Virus record (IMG/VR): IMGVR_UViG_3300017775_000008
Location: 1 to 25,210 of that record
Origin: a virus
Strand: one strand, 5' to 3'
DNA: 25,210 nucleotides
A program made the translations under genes and the position numbers. The notes under the pieces were generated by a model. It searched no databases. It was not told where the DNA came from and saw only the letters and a list, made by a program, of their open reading frames with translations. Below are positions 13,777 to 19,775 of this stretch, in pieces. The number at the start of each line of letters is the position of its first letter. The first letter of the stretch is position 1.

Positions 13777-14619
13777 TCAGTAGGCATCCAGCGGAATCCC
13801 CAACTGTTCACGGACCTCCAGGATCCCGGACTCGTCTTGTGAATACCTGTATTCGTACTTCCGGCTCTCATCGGTCGGAAAGACCTCTTTGATCGTCCGA
13901 CAATCCGTGTGATCCGTCCATCCGGCAGGCGCGACGATGGCAGCCCCAGAGGGCAACAAAGTATAACGCCGTTCCTCCGGTGCTTCGCAGTCGGCAAGAG
14001 ACAGGTTAGGGATCGTGTTCGCATAATAGTTGTCAACACCCCTCATTTGATCGTTAGACTTGACGCGCAATACACGGGGGTTCGAACAGTGAGCATTGAC
14101 AGAGCTAAAGTCAATATCTGTGACCAATGCGGTTACATTAATATCCCCACGCCCCCCATCGGGTGTGTGCCCGTAGGTCTTGCCAATGACCAGCGATCCC
14201 TGTCCCATTCCCGTAGCTTGCAGCCGTTCCAGCCAGTCAGCACGGACAACCTTGGTGCGCTCGACGTATACGCGATAGTCATTCTTCGCGTTCTGACAGA
14301 CGCGCCGGGTGTGTCCCACGTTGCCGCAATAGCCACATGTCACATTTTTCATGCGCTCGGATTTCGCAGCCTTATTTGTGACCACCTTTCCAGTGGCCAA
14401 GTCGATCTTGGTGCGCTTCAAGTATTCTTGACGCTTATTCTCCGCGTAACGCTCATAGTATTCGACGTTAGTGGTGTTCCCCGCGTCGGTGTGGGTTTTA
14501 ACATGATCAACGTATTGATCGTATTCTTGTTTGATGCGTGCCGTCAGTTGAGGGCACTTGCGTCTATTGTGCCCGCGATTATAACAGTGTGAACAGGTGA
14601 CTGATCCGTGCCATGCCAT
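13777..14619 (-). CDS. Double CCHC zinc-knuckle protein
   Basis: 280 aa, ATG 14619 behind AAGGAG. Two retroviral-type zinc knuckles CX2CX4HX4C are complete: C9-C12-H17-C22 and C95-C98-H103-C108, separated by a Lys/Arg/Tyr-rich helical linker. Such knuckles bind single-stranded nucleic acid, RNA especially. The C-terminal 150 residues (MGQGSLVIGKTYG, INVTALVTDIDF, RRYTLLPSGAAIV) form an unrecognised beta-rich domain; G-S-L-V-I-G-K and V-T-A-L-V-T-D recall the SH3-like family weakly. Sole gene of the P5 unit. Two knuckles on a phage-type protein are unusual enough to note. Confidence 0.8.
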   Translation of the reverse strand: MAWHGSVTCSHCYNRGHNRRKCPQLTARIKQEYDQYVDHVKTHTDAGNTTNVEYYERYAENKRQEYLKRTKIDLATGKVVTNKAAKSERMKNVTCGYCGNVGHTRRVCQNAKNDYRVYVERTKVVRADWLERLQATGMGQGSLVIGKTYGHTPDGGRGDINVTALVTDIDFSSVNAHCSNPRVLRVKSNDQMRGVDNYYANTIPNLSLADCEAPEERRYTLLPSGAAIVAPAGWTDHTDCRTIKEVFPTDESRKYEYRYSQDESGILEVREQLGIPLDAY

Positions 14620-14648
14620 GATGTATTTCTCCTTACTTGGTATATACC

Positions 14649-14703
14649 ATTATACCATTAAAGTGGGGTGCTGTCAACAGCTAAGTTGTCAAGCGTTTGT
14701 CAA
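14649..14703 (-). promoter_or_regulatory. Promoter P5 (three-box type)
   Basis: Box 1 TTGACA (14698-14703), box 2 TTGACA (14687-14692), -35 TTGACA (14672-14677), 17-nt spacer with CCCC, TGG-TATAAT (-10 at 14649-14654). The palindrome GGTATATACC (14639-14648) follows the -10 directly. The preceding gene reads through box 1 and stops inside box 2. Confidence 0.82.
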
Positions 14704-14928
14704 GCGTTCCAACGGGCGCATGTATTTCAAAACGCCCCGGTCGATGATCGTAGGGCTTGGGTTTCCAACGATCAAAACCTTGTGATTCTCGACAGTTACG
14801 CCATCGTCCCGATGAATGAAATCCTCGCCCAAATAGAGCGCAACGCGATCATTCAGGCTTGTGGTATGACCGTTGATCCGGTCAAATCTGTATAGGCTGC
14901 CTACTTGCATCTGTGAGTATACTTGCAT
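14689..14928 (-). CDS. SH3-like KVGD-family protein (MQVGSLY variant)
   Basis: 79 aa from ATG 14928, which follows GAGAAAG; a second ATG at 14913 begins the family box itself (M-Q-V-G-S-L-Y-R-F). Here the usual Asp of G-D is Ser. Strands ALYLGEDFI and HKVLIVGNPSPTIIDRG follow. The end L-E-R-L-T-N-A is the translation of promoter P5 boxes. Second gene of the P6 unit. Confidence 0.62.
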   Translation of the reverse strand: MQVYSQMQVGSLYRFDRINGHTTSLNDRVALYLGEDFIHRDDGVTVENHKVLIVGNPSPTIIDRGVLKYMRPLERLTNA

Positions 14929-14936
14929 AATCTTTC

Positions 14937-15158
14937 TCAACCGTTGCAGGGTGGGTGTGACCAGTTGGCATATTGCCAGTCGCTGATCTCGCCGTCTTTG
15001 CACAGTGCGTCGGTCCAGTTGTTCCAGGCTTCGCAACGGGCTGGCCAGTCAGGTTGACCGTCCTGCTCATGCGCCTCTTGGATCATCGGAAGGATCTCGG
15101 TGGTGAAGGTTTCGCATGCTTGTGCGAAAAGGATAACGGTCGGAATGTTTGAAGCCAT
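14937..15158 (-). CDS. Small acidic Trp/Cys-rich hypothetical protein
   Basis: 73 aa, ATG 15158 with AAGGAG eight bases upstream. A hydrophobic N-terminal helix (IPTVILFAQACETFTTEILP) leads to a Trp-rich acidic half, WPARCEAWNNWTDALCKDG, and SDWQYANWSHPPC. Four Cys are present without zinc-finger spacing. I have the impression that small phage proteins with DALCKDGxIS...W exist as unnamed families. First gene of the P6 unit. Confidence 0.66.
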   Translation of the reverse strand: MASNIPTVILFAQACETFTTEILPMIQEAHEQDGQPDWPARCEAWNNWTDALCKDGEISDWQYANWSHPPCNG

Positions 15159-15176
15159 GTAGCTTTCTCCTTACTT

Positions 15177-15193
15177 GGTATAACCATTATACC
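15177..15193. promoter_or_regulatory. Operator-like dyad at P6
   Basis: GGTATAA-CCA-TTATACC, perfect 7-bp arms, spanning the whole -10. P5 has a related but shorter dyad (GGTATATACC). Confidence 0.45.
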
Positions 15194-15240
15194 AAAAAAA
15201 CGGGGGTAAGTCAACACCTAAGTTGTCAAGTGAATGTCAA
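15186..15240 (-). promoter_or_regulatory. Promoter P6 (three-box type)
   Basis: Box 1 TTGACA (15235-15240), box 2 TTGACA (15224-15229), -35 TTGACT (15209-15214), 17-nt spacer with CCCCC, TGG-TATAAT (-10 at 15186-15191). It shares 21 bases of the box 1-box 2 block exactly with P7 and P9. Confidence 0.82.
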
Positions 15241-15257
15241 GAGCTAATGACTTTCAT
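15237..15257 (-). pseudogene. Seven-codon relic of a KVGD-family gene
   Basis: ATG-AAA-GTC directly joined to ATT-AGC-TCT-TGA (M-K-V-I-S-S-stop). The first three codons equal a family start; the last four resemble the end of the 17730-17921 gene (G-T-T-A-G-C-T-C-T-T-G-A). It overlaps the preceding stop as ATGA and ends in box 1 of P6. It reads as the join left when a cassette body was lost. Confidence 0.45.
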
Positions 15258-15430
15258 GCTATCACTTCCAGGTGCGACGGACGGACACCGCATGTACGAT
15301 CTCCGCTACACAGATACATAATATCAACCCGTGGAGCGTTCCCACCTTTGCCGCCTCGATACAGGCGCATAACCACATGAAGGGCATTTTTGCGACCCGT
15401 CCTAAACCTTACCAGATCACCGACTTTCAT
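15254..15430 (-). CDS. KVGD-family SH3-like protein (array member)
   Basis: 58 aa. ATG 15430 lies behind GAGG inside the end of the previous gene. MKVGDLVRFRTGRKNALHVV, then a glycine-rich loop (YRGGKGGN), the strand RVDIMYLC and HLEVIA. It is the last real gene of the P7 unit. The tail stops at E-V-I-A without N-E-S-R, as expected when no intact family gene follows. Confidence 0.78.
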   Translation of the reverse strand: MKVGDLVRFRTGRKNALHVVMRLYRGGKGGNAPRVDIMYLCSGDRTCGVRPSHLEVIA

Positions 15431-15575
15431 TGATAACCTCAAACTCTGCTATGCGCTGCCAGGGGATTCGTCCCAACACTTTAAGCCAAACGCCGCGCCA
15501 CTCCGTTACAAGAAAGACCTTGTTAAAATCTCTGGTTGTGGGATGCTTTGGTGTTACCAAGTCACCGACTTTCAT
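15417..15575 (-). CDS. KVGD-family SH3-like protein (array member, short)
   Basis: 52 aa, ATG 15575, 14-nt overlaps at both ends. M-K-V-G-D-L-V-T-P-K-H-P, FLVTEWRG, VWLKVLGRIPW and EFEVINESR. The FLVTE and LKVLG strands make it close to 15562-15741, its upstream neighbour, so local duplication is likely. The linker between strands is among the shortest in the array. Confidence 0.75.
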   Translation of the reverse strand: MKVGDLVTPKHPTTRDFNKVFLVTEWRGVWLKVLGRIPWQRIAEFEVINESR

Positions 15576-15741
15576 TTATCACCTTCAAATGACTGCTTTT
15601 CTGCGTCAGTGCCACTTTCTCATGGGTCCACAAAACTTTAACGTCAGCGTTGCCCGTCCACGCACCGACTTCGGTGACAAGACCGACAAAGTTGCCGGTG
15701 ATCGCTGGAGAACTATAAGTGACCAGATCACCTACTTTCAT
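15562..15741 (-). CDS. KVGD-family SH3-like protein (array member)
   Basis: 59 aa, ATG 15741. A near-consensus member: MKVGDLVTYSS, NFVGLVTEVG, NADVKVLWTHEK, SSHLKVINESR. The start codon and the S-R tail both lie in 14-nt overlaps. VKVLW recurs in 7490-7705, and as VKVCW in 19409-19588, which helps define the third strand. Confidence 0.8.
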   Translation of the reverse strand: MKVGDLVTYSSPAITGNFVGLVTEVGAWTGNADVKVLWTHEKVALTQKSSHLKVINESR

Positions 15742-15883
15742 TTTTCAACCTCGCGCTTTGCTCCATCATTGGTGCAGTCTCATCGTGCCACATAACCATC
15801 ACATCGTATCCGACACCAAAGGTGCCAACATCAATGACAATACCCATTGAGCCACGAAAAGATACCAGATCGCCGACTTTCAT
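15728..15883 (-). CDS. KVGD-family SH3-like protein (array member, short)
   Basis: 51 aa, ATG 15883, ATGA overlap upstream and 14-nt overlap downstream. MKVGDLVSFRGSMGIVIDVG, YDVMVMWHDETAPMM and a tail R-L-K-N-E-S-R in which the usual V-I is missing. The downstream ribosome site is correspondingly weaker (GAGGTTGAAAA). Confidence 0.75.
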   Translation of the reverse strand: MKVGDLVSFRGSMGIVIDVGTFGVGYDVMVMWHDETAPMMEQSARLKNESR

Positions 15884-16047
15884 GCTGCGCTCATCACTTC
15901 ATAGTTGAGTGTACCGTGTGTGAGGTTCCATGTTACCCAATGGCTTGTGGCGGTCTTTAGATTTTGCAACAGTGCATCGTCACCGACAACACAGGTAACT
16001 AACCATATCGTTTCATGGTGCATACGCACCAGATCACCGACTTTCAT
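15880..16047 (-). CDS. KVGD-family SH3-like protein (array member, divergent)
   Basis: 55 aa, ATG 16047. MKVGDLVRMHHETIWLVTCV, VGDDALLQNL, HWVTWNL and a tail YEVMSAA. It lacks the central glycine strand and resembles 18657-18803 (VRMRWTGTLWLTL), so these two form a subfamily that also shares the A-A ending and 4-nt coupling. Confidence 0.72.
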   Translation of the reverse strand: MKVGDLVRMHHETIWLVTCVVGDDALLQNLKTATSHWVTWNLTHGTLNYEVMSAA

Positions 16048-16222
16048 TTATCACCTTCAAGTATTCTGCCGGTTCCCAGCATACATCATTACAATCCATC
16101 CACAGGATGCCCATTTTATTTCTTGTTCTCGCCCTCTGCTCCGCGTCGGGGTGCAGCTTTGCCACAATCAACCCAGGAACCCTGCTGTCACTTCTAAACA
16201 CTACCAGATCACCGACTTTCAC
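16034..16222 (-). CDS. KVGD-family SH3-like protein (WEP subgroup)
   Basis: 62 aa, GTG 16222 overlapping the previous stop as GTGA. MKVGDLVVFRSDSRVPGLIV, KMGILWMDCNDVC, WEPAEYLKVINESR. With 16897-17082 and 23497-23682 it forms a trio sharing V-G/G-L-I-V, M-G-h-x-W-x-D and W-E-P-V/A, members of three different operons. Confidence 0.8.
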   Translation of the reverse strand: MKVGDLVVFRSDSRVPGLIVAKLHPDAEQRARTRNKMGILWMDCNDVCWEPAEYLKVINESR

Positions 16223-16392
16223 AAGATTTTGCCCTTCTCATAGAAGTAACAGCCGACTGTATAAGCGGTCGATCCGATAAAGTACGATACACGATGATAC
16301 CACCGATAATCTGCATCATCATATGGCACATCAAACTGACGAAACCAGCGAAACGAAAACTCACAGAATCCATAGCCTAACCATCTAAACAT
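16219..16392 (-). CDS. Small aromatic-rich protein (57 aa)
   Basis: ATG 16392 in the duplicated leader, first gene of the P7 unit. MFRWLGYGFCEFSFRWFRQF then DVPYDDADYRWYHRVSYF and GSTAYTVGCYFYEKGKIL. Very rich in Phe/Tyr/Trp/Arg, with no clear transmembrane span. It couples to the first array gene through GTGA. No family recognised. Confidence 0.6.
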   Translation of the reverse strand: MFRWLGYGFCEFSFRWFRQFDVPYDDADYRWYHRVSYFIGSTAYTVGCYFYEKGKIL

Positions 16393-16426
16393 ATCTCTTT
16401 CTCCATCCTATGCATACATTATACCA
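16390..16426 (-). repeat. 37-bp leader/-10 repeat, copy 2
   Basis: Exact copy of 13691-13727. The identity ends at the ATG on one side and just upstream of the -10 on the other, so the shared unit is promoter plus leader without coding sequence. Confidence 0.85.
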
Positions 16427-16472
16427 CAAAGAACGGGGATGGTCAATACCAAAGTTGTCAAGTGAATGTCAA
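16418..16472 (-). promoter_or_regulatory. Promoter P7 (three-box type)
   Basis: Box 1 TTGACA (16467-16472), box 2 TTGACA (16456-16461), -35 TTGACC (16441-16446), 17-nt spacer with CCCC, TGG-TATAAT (-10 at 16418-16423). Drives seven genes down to 15254. The zinc-ribbon gene stops inside box 1. Confidence 0.82.
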
Positions 16473-16723
16473 CCCTTATCGGGTGCGGCTTGCCATGCTG
16501 ACGAGGACGCGATCCGTTCTTCCTCCGACTTATAAGAGACAATGGATAGCGTTGTTGCTTCCCCATCGTCGCCGGACGCGAAACCCAAATACTTTACAGC
16601 GGTTTCAGTCTCCAGTTCCTCAACGCATGACGGGCACTCATTAATCTTGCCTCCGACAAGCCTTTTAAAGTGACCATCTACATCGAATGTATCGTTACAA
16701 TGTTTACAGGTTTTCATGTTCAT
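16469..16723 (-). CDS. Zinc-ribbon protein (CxxC...CxxC), array passenger
   Basis: 84 aa, ATG 16723 with AGGAGG seven bases upstream, the strongest ribosome site nearby. CKHC (6, 9) and CPSC (30, 33) flank DTFDVDGHFKRLVGGKINE, a compact treble-clef-like ribbon. The second half is acidic with a beta hairpin (KYLGFASGDDGEATTLSIV). Last gene of the P8 unit; its TGA lies in P7 box 1. I have the impression that similar short ribbons occur in many environmental phages. Likely a nucleic-acid or protein-binding accessory. Confidence 0.75.
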   Translation of the reverse strand: MNMKTCKHCNDTFDVDGHFKRLVGGKINECPSCVEELETETAVKYLGFASGDDGEATTLSIVSYKSEEERIASSSAWQAAPDKG

Positions 16724-16910
16724 TTTTGTCCTCCTTGGACAAGTTTAACGTACCGTTCAGAACGGTCATTCCGCTCATGCGGTGTCGTTCTGGTCCCCAT
16801 GACCAGACGATTTCGGCAACCCTGCCGAATACTCTTGTGACCACGCCCACATCCGTTATATCGTCTGCGTCATAGTCAATCGTAAATGTTACCAAGTCAC
16901 CGGTTTTCAC
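16704..16910 (-). CDS. KVGD-family SH3-like protein (MKTGD variant)
   Basis: 68 aa, GTG 16910. MKTGDLVTFTIDYDADDITD, VGVVTRVFGRVAEIVWSWG and a tail NLSKEDKNEHENL that departs from V-I-N-E-S-R because the next gene is the zinc ribbon. The 20-nt overlap is instead used to encode the AGGAGG ribosome site. Confidence 0.75.
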   Translation of the reverse strand: MKTGDLVTFTIDYDADDITDVGVVTRVFGRVAEIVWSWGPERHRMSGMTVLNGTLNLSKEDKNEHENL

Positions 16911-17082
16911 TGATCACATCCATATATTCCACTGGTTCCCATTCGACTTGATCGTGATCACTCCACCACACTCCCATGCGGGGGCGCCGCAGATTTGCGG
17001 CGTCATCCTCACGTTCTGCTACAATCAAACCAGTCGTTCGATCCTCATCGCCTCTAAACACTACCAGATCACCGATTTGCAT
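16897..17082 (-). CDS. KVGD-family SH3-like protein (WEP subgroup, MQIGD)
   Basis: 61 aa, ATG 17082. MQIGDLVVFRGDEDRTTGLI, RMGVWWSDHDQV, WEPVEYMDVISENR. The tail S-E-N-R matches the downstream start GTG-AAA-ACC: each tail residue follows the next gene's start sequence. Confidence 0.8.
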   Translation of the reverse strand: MQIGDLVVFRGDEDRTTGLIVAEREDDAANLRRPRMGVWWSDHDQVEWEPVEYMDVISENR

Positions 17083-17284
17083 TTATAACCTCCATGCGAT
17101 CCAGGTTGTAAAACTCCGTATCGCCATCGGATCGCAGGACTTGGCGATAAATACCATGATTCATGCCAGCACCCACGATCAACCCAACAAAGTGAGCGTC
17201 AACATTTTGCACCCCATCGCGCCGAAACTTGTTCCGCGCCCGATGCGTGAAGTTGTATACTTTAATCAAGTCACCGACTTTCAT
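17069..17284 (-). CDS. KVGD-family SH3-like protein
   Basis: 71 aa from ATG 17284; an in-frame start at 17308 would lie inside the previous gene. MKVGDLIKVYNFTHRARNKF, VDAHFVGLIVGAGMN, GIYRQVL and RMEVINANR. The N-A-N-R tail matches the following ATG-CAA-ATC start. It has a longer first loop than most members and follows a non-family gene by only 4 nt. Confidence 0.78.
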   Translation of the reverse strand: MKVGDLIKVYNFTHRARNKFRRDGVQNVDAHFVGLIVGAGMNHGIYRQVLRSDGDTEFYNLDRMEVINANR

Positions 17285-17288
17285 TGTT

Positions 17289-17654
17289 TTACCAGTCCAC
17301 CGGATCATTCATAAACTCGTCAGAGCACGGGGTAGCGGTGCCTTCCATCATCCGGGCATTCCGTTCCTCGCGCCGGGTTGCGGCGCGGGATGTCTCTTTA
17401 ATCTGTTCGCGGGCGTCGATGCCTGCCTGGATAAAAGTGTCCTCCGCAGCGGCGGCGGTGGCGATGGCGGCATCCCAACCATCATGGCGACGATTAAATG
17501 CCTCGCGCAAATCCAGATCAAGGTCTGCGCCGGCTCCCTGACGGCGTAGCCATTCCTCGCCTTCGCATTCCTCGGGTAGCTCCATCCACGTGCCAAGCGC
17601 GTCGATCAAAGTCTCAATATCTTCTTCTGTAAGTTCGATGGTAACCGTACTCAT
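17289..17654 (-). CDS. Acidic helical hypothetical protein
   Basis: 121 aa, ATG 17654 with AGGAG upstream. MSTVTIELTEEDIETLIDAL opens with a short strand and helix; then an acidic segment (PEECEGEEW), the alanine-rich helix IATAAAAEDTF and a basic helix (SRAATRREERNARMMEG). It looks helical and partly disordered. First gene of the P8 unit and not related to the array family. Confidence 0.68.
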   Translation of the reverse strand: MSTVTIELTEEDIETLIDALGTWMELPEECEGEEWLRRQGAGADLDLDLREAFNRRHDGWDAAIATAAAAEDTFIQAGIDAREQIKETSRAATRREERNARMMEGTATPCSDEFMNDPVDW

Positions 17655-17678
17655 TTGTGTTCTCCTATTTACCCCTAT

Positions 17679-17733
17679 AATATACCATTTTTGAGGGGGT
17701 TTGTCAAGGTTAATCTTGTAAAGTAAATGTCAA
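17679..17733 (-). promoter_or_regulatory. Promoter P8 (three-box type)
   Basis: Box 1 TTGACA (17728-17733), box 2 TTTACA (17717-17722), -35 TTGACA (17702-17707), 17-nt spacer with CCCCC, TGG-TATATT (-10 at 17679-17684). Box 2 and flank match P12 exactly over 20 bases. The previous gene stops in box 1. Confidence 0.83.
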
Positions 17734-17921
17734 GAGCTAACGACTTCCGCTACTTCTTCAAGGTGTCCGACGCGGAACATGGTAGGGTTTTGGGTTCGCG
17801 GGAGTACCGCGCCATGCACCCAGATTGTAAACGCATCATCTATGTTTCTCCGCTCGACTTTCGCGATGATCGTACCAATAACGCCAGTCGCCTTAAACTG
17901 TATGACATTACCTACTTGCAT
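17730..17921 (-). CDS. KVGD-family SH3-like protein (MQVGN variant)
   Basis: 63 aa, ATG 17921. MQVGNVIQFKATGVIGTIIA, AFTIWVHGAVL and a tail AEVVSS with TGA inside P8 box 1. Asp of the G-D box is Asn. As last gene of its unit it lacks the N-E-S-R ending. Confidence 0.75.
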   Translation of the reverse strand: MQVGNVIQFKATGVIGTIIAKVERRNIDDAFTIWVHGAVLPRTQNPTMFRVGHLEEVAEVVSS

Positions 17922-18105
17922 TGATGATCACCAGACTCCAGGTTGAATGGTTTGAAGCATCGGTGAAGCCGGAAGTCCACTGGACTTCGACCTCATCTTT
18001 ATCTCCGATTTCTTCTGGATCAAAACAGGTAACGATGCCGATGCACCGGGGGCGTCCAAGTCTTTCCATTGATCCAGCGATTGTTACCAAGTCACCGACT
18101 TTCAT
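17908..18105 (-). CDS. KVGD-family SH3-like protein
   Basis: 65 aa from ATG 18105; the frame stays open further upstream but only across the previous gene. MKVGDLVTIAGSMERLGRPR, CIGIVTCFDPEEIG, DEVEVQWTSG and SLVIINASR. The I-N-A-S-R tail matches the next gene's ATG-CAA-GTC start. Confidence 0.78.
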   Translation of the reverse strand: MKVGDLVTIAGSMERLGRPRCIGIVTCFDPEEIGDKDEVEVQWTSGFTDASNHSTWSLVIINASR

Positions 18106-18319
18106 TGATGACCTCCAGATCGTGAGCAAGAAACGCCCGTATTCCTCCATCTCCGCAAAGTTTAACGCAGGGTCGCCCAGCGCGATGCATGCCACCGAGA
18201 TGATAGGCTGGCACCACGATCCCCACCGTACCAGCAGGCACAATAGCCTTATTTGACGGAGCATTTGCGATGCCGCGAATATCGTCGCCTTTCAGTCTTA
18301 CCAAGTCACCGACTTTCAT
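18092..18319 (-). CDS. KVGD-family SH3-like protein (KOW-like)
   Basis: 75 aa, ATG 18319, ATGA coupled to the gene before. MKVGDLVRLKGDDIRGIANA, PAGTVGIVVPAY, RPCVKLCGDG and HDLEVINESR. The pattern G-D-x-V-x-L-x-G ... G-x-V-G-I-V is the clearest KOW-motif resemblance in the array, hence my suggestion of an SH3/KOW barrel. Confidence 0.8.
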   Translation of the reverse strand: MKVGDLVRLKGDDIRGIANAPSNKAIVPAGTVGIVVPAYHLGGMHRAGRPCVKLCGDGGIRAFLAHDLEVINESR

Positions 18320-18660
18320 GCCGCGATCACCGTTCGATTAATCTCAATATCATAGTCATAACTCTCCCAGGTGTATTCAGCCCAGGAACCAAAGACATTG
18401 GCCAAATCCTCGCTGCTCATTCCTTTCAGGATCTCAAAGTCCCACTCATGTGGTGGCAGGTCATCGGTGGATTCACGTTCATTATGTTGACCCGTGGTGA
18501 GTGACCGTGCGTTTACAACCTCGGTCGCCGTTTCCTGGTCCTCCACACCCAAAAACTCCAATACATCGTTAATCGCAGTCAAATATGCGCCTTTTTGTGT
18601 CAGGTGTGTGCTTGCACTCATTTCCCCATCATAGCGAAAAATCACTACCCATACGTTCAT
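18316..18660 (-). CDS. Hypothetical acidic protein, array passenger
   Basis: 114 aa, ATG 18660, ATGA overlaps on both sides. MNVWVVIFRYDGEMSASTHL starts with a strand; then a helix (KGAYLTAINDVLEFLGV) and acidic WDFEILKGMSSEDL plus YTWESYDYDIEI. It lacks a G-D-L-V box. It probably occurs as a small conserved unknown in other phages. Inserted between two family members. Confidence 0.68.
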   Translation of the reverse strand: MNVWVVIFRYDGEMSASTHLTQKGAYLTAINDVLEFLGVEDQETATEVVNARSLTTGQHNERESTDDLPPHEWDFEILKGMSSEDLANVFGSWAEYTWESYDYDIEINRTVIAA

Positions 18661-18803
18661 GCCGCCACCTCAAAAGCTGTTTTCATCATCCATTCTTTCG
18701 CGTTGGTCTTGACGTTGCACACCAGCACTGTATCTGCAATAATATCCAGGGTGAGCCACAGTGTACCCGTCCAACGCATGCGAACCAGATCACCTACTTG
18801 CAT
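18657..18803 (-). CDS. KVGD-family SH3-like protein (shortest member)
   Basis: 48 aa, ATG 18803. MQVGDLVRMRWTGTLWLTLD, DTVLVCNVKTNAKEWM and FEVAA. Shares the short layout of 15880-16047. It may be near the minimum for a folded barrel. ATGA coupling to the passenger gene explains the A-A end. Confidence 0.72.
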   Translation of the reverse strand: MQVGDLVRMRWTGTLWLTLDIIADTVLVCNVKTNAKEWMMKTAFEVAA

Positions 18804-19153
18804 GCTGCCGCCTTCTTTGCGCGAGCATTCTTACTTTCAGCCAACAGGGTGTTGACCCACTCTCCGTCAAACTCGGCTGCATACTTGTCACGAAGAACAA
18901 GCAACTTCTCACCATCTTTAACTTCATTCCGCAGCTTATAGCCGGGGATCAGGAACTCGGTGCCAACGGGGGCGCCCGCGAATACTTGACACACCGCGTA
19001 GGGTACGGACTTCCAGCCGGTTTTATCGTTACCAGTCTTGCGGTCTTTCCACGTGCGCCGAAAGCGCCGAAAGCGCATATCCACGACGCGAGCCTGCAAG
19101 GTCATGCCTCCGTTCCGAATGATTACAAGATCGTCTTTTGTCAAATATGCCAT
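18794..19153 (-). CDS. KVGD-like protein with large insertion (119 aa)
   Basis: ATG 19153 lies behind AAGGAG; earlier in-frame codons fall in the promoter leader. M-A-Y-L-T-K-D-D-L-V-I-I-R-N-G-G-M, LQARVVDMRFRRFRRTWKDR, then VCQVFAGAPVGTEFLIPGYK, KLLVLRDKYAAEF and a basic Ala/Lys tail. D-D-L-V-I-I replaces G-D-L-V. First gene of the P9 unit and the longest array member. The basic loop suggests nucleic-acid contact, as inference. Confidence 0.65.
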   Translation of the reverse strand: MAYLTKDDLVIIRNGGMTLQARVVDMRFRRFRRTWKDRKTGNDKTGWKSVPYAVCQVFAGAPVGTEFLIPGYKLRNEVKDGEKLLVLRDKYAAEFDGEWVNTLLAESKNARAKKAAACK

Positions 19154-19179
19154 GTAATGTTCTCCTTGATTACCCCTAT

Positions 19180-19234
19180 AATATACCATTTTTTGGGGGG
19201 TTTGTCAATAGTTAAGTTGTCAAGTGAATGTCAA
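19180..19234 (-). promoter_or_regulatory. Promoter P9 (three-box type)
   Basis: Box 1 TTGACA (19229-19234), box 2 TTGACA (19218-19223), -35 TTGACA (19203-19208), 17-nt spacer CCCCCC then A-tract, TGG-TATATT (-10 at 19180-19185). The most canonical of the set; its -10 region is nearly identical to that of P8. Confidence 0.87.
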
Positions 19235-19425
19235 GTAAATAGTTTTAGCGTCCTGATTGCGTGCTGCACCGGCGTAGCTTCGCCATGCCACAGCACCCAC
19301 ACGTTCGACCATGCCCGCATCCAGTCAGGATCAACACGCACGACAACACCGACGCGCCGAAGATCATGATCATCTTCATGCGTCACCAGATCACCAGCCT
19401 TCACCTTGTCAATCTCGGGGGACAT
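19231..19425 (-). CDS. KVGD-family SH3-like protein (VKAGD variant)
   Basis: 64 aa, ATG 19425 behind GGAGAG. Six residues precede the box (MSPEIDKVKAGDLVTHEDDH); then RRVGVVVRVDPDW, VWVLWHGEATP and RTLKLFT. Last gene of the P10 unit, so it ends in K-L-F-T with TGA in P9 box 1. The overlap with the gene before is 17 nt, not 14. Confidence 0.77.
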   Translation of the reverse strand: MSPEIDKVKAGDLVTHEDDHDLRRVGVVVRVDPDWMRAWSNVWVLWHGEATPVQHAIRTLKLFT

Positions 19426-19588
19426 TCAGTCTCTCCAAATCCCTAATCTTTTCCATGCATGGCCCGTGGTCGGGCCAACAAACTTTAACGTATGCCACCG
19501 GCTGAATCGGTGTCACTTCCATAACTCTAAGGACGATCCCCGGCTGGCTATAACCCAGGCGAGTTTTAACAAGATCACCTACTTTCAT
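19409..19588 (-). CDS. KVGD-family SH3-like protein
   Basis: 59 aa, ATG 19588. MKVGDLVKTRLGYSQPGIVL, RVMEVTPIQP, AYVKVCWPDHG and DLERLNVPRD. The tail is reshaped to encode GGAGAG and the next start, which has an extended N-terminus; a natural example of the tail following the neighbour. Confidence 0.76.
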   Translation of the reverse strand: MKVGDLVKTRLGYSQPGIVLRVMEVTPIQPVAYVKVCWPDHGPCMEKIRDLERLNVPRD

Positions 19589-19775
19589 TTAGAATCTCCA
19601 GTTGATCGAGCGGAGTCGAACAGATTTCGCCCTCCCACAACACAAATGCGCGGGTGATAATAGTCCACCCATCCTTGTCCATTCCGGTCGAATAAGTATC
19701 ATCGCGAATAAAAATACCAGTAATGGGTTTTTCATTCGGACCAAAACTTACTTTTACCAAATCACCGGTTTTCAT
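19575..19775 (-). CDS. KVGD-family SH3-like protein (STPxxQ subgroup)
   Basis: 66 aa, ATG 19775. MKTGDLVKVSFGPNEKPITG, IFIRDDTYS, AFVLWEGEICSTPLDQLE and ILNESR. W-E-G-E-I-C-S-T-P-x-x-Q is matched by 24233-24463 (WDGEIYSIPTQQI) and 22484-22711 (DGDDLPIPTTQI), a subgroup spread over three units. Confidence 0.79.
   Translation of the reverse strand: MKTGDLVKVSFGPNEKPITGIFIRDDTYSTGMDKDGWTIITRAFVLWEGEICSTPLDQLEILNESR

Noticed and set aside
13909-14592. Plus-strand frame of 227 codons
   Set aside because: Shadow of the zinc-knuckle gene, whose two CCHC motifs fix the coding strand.
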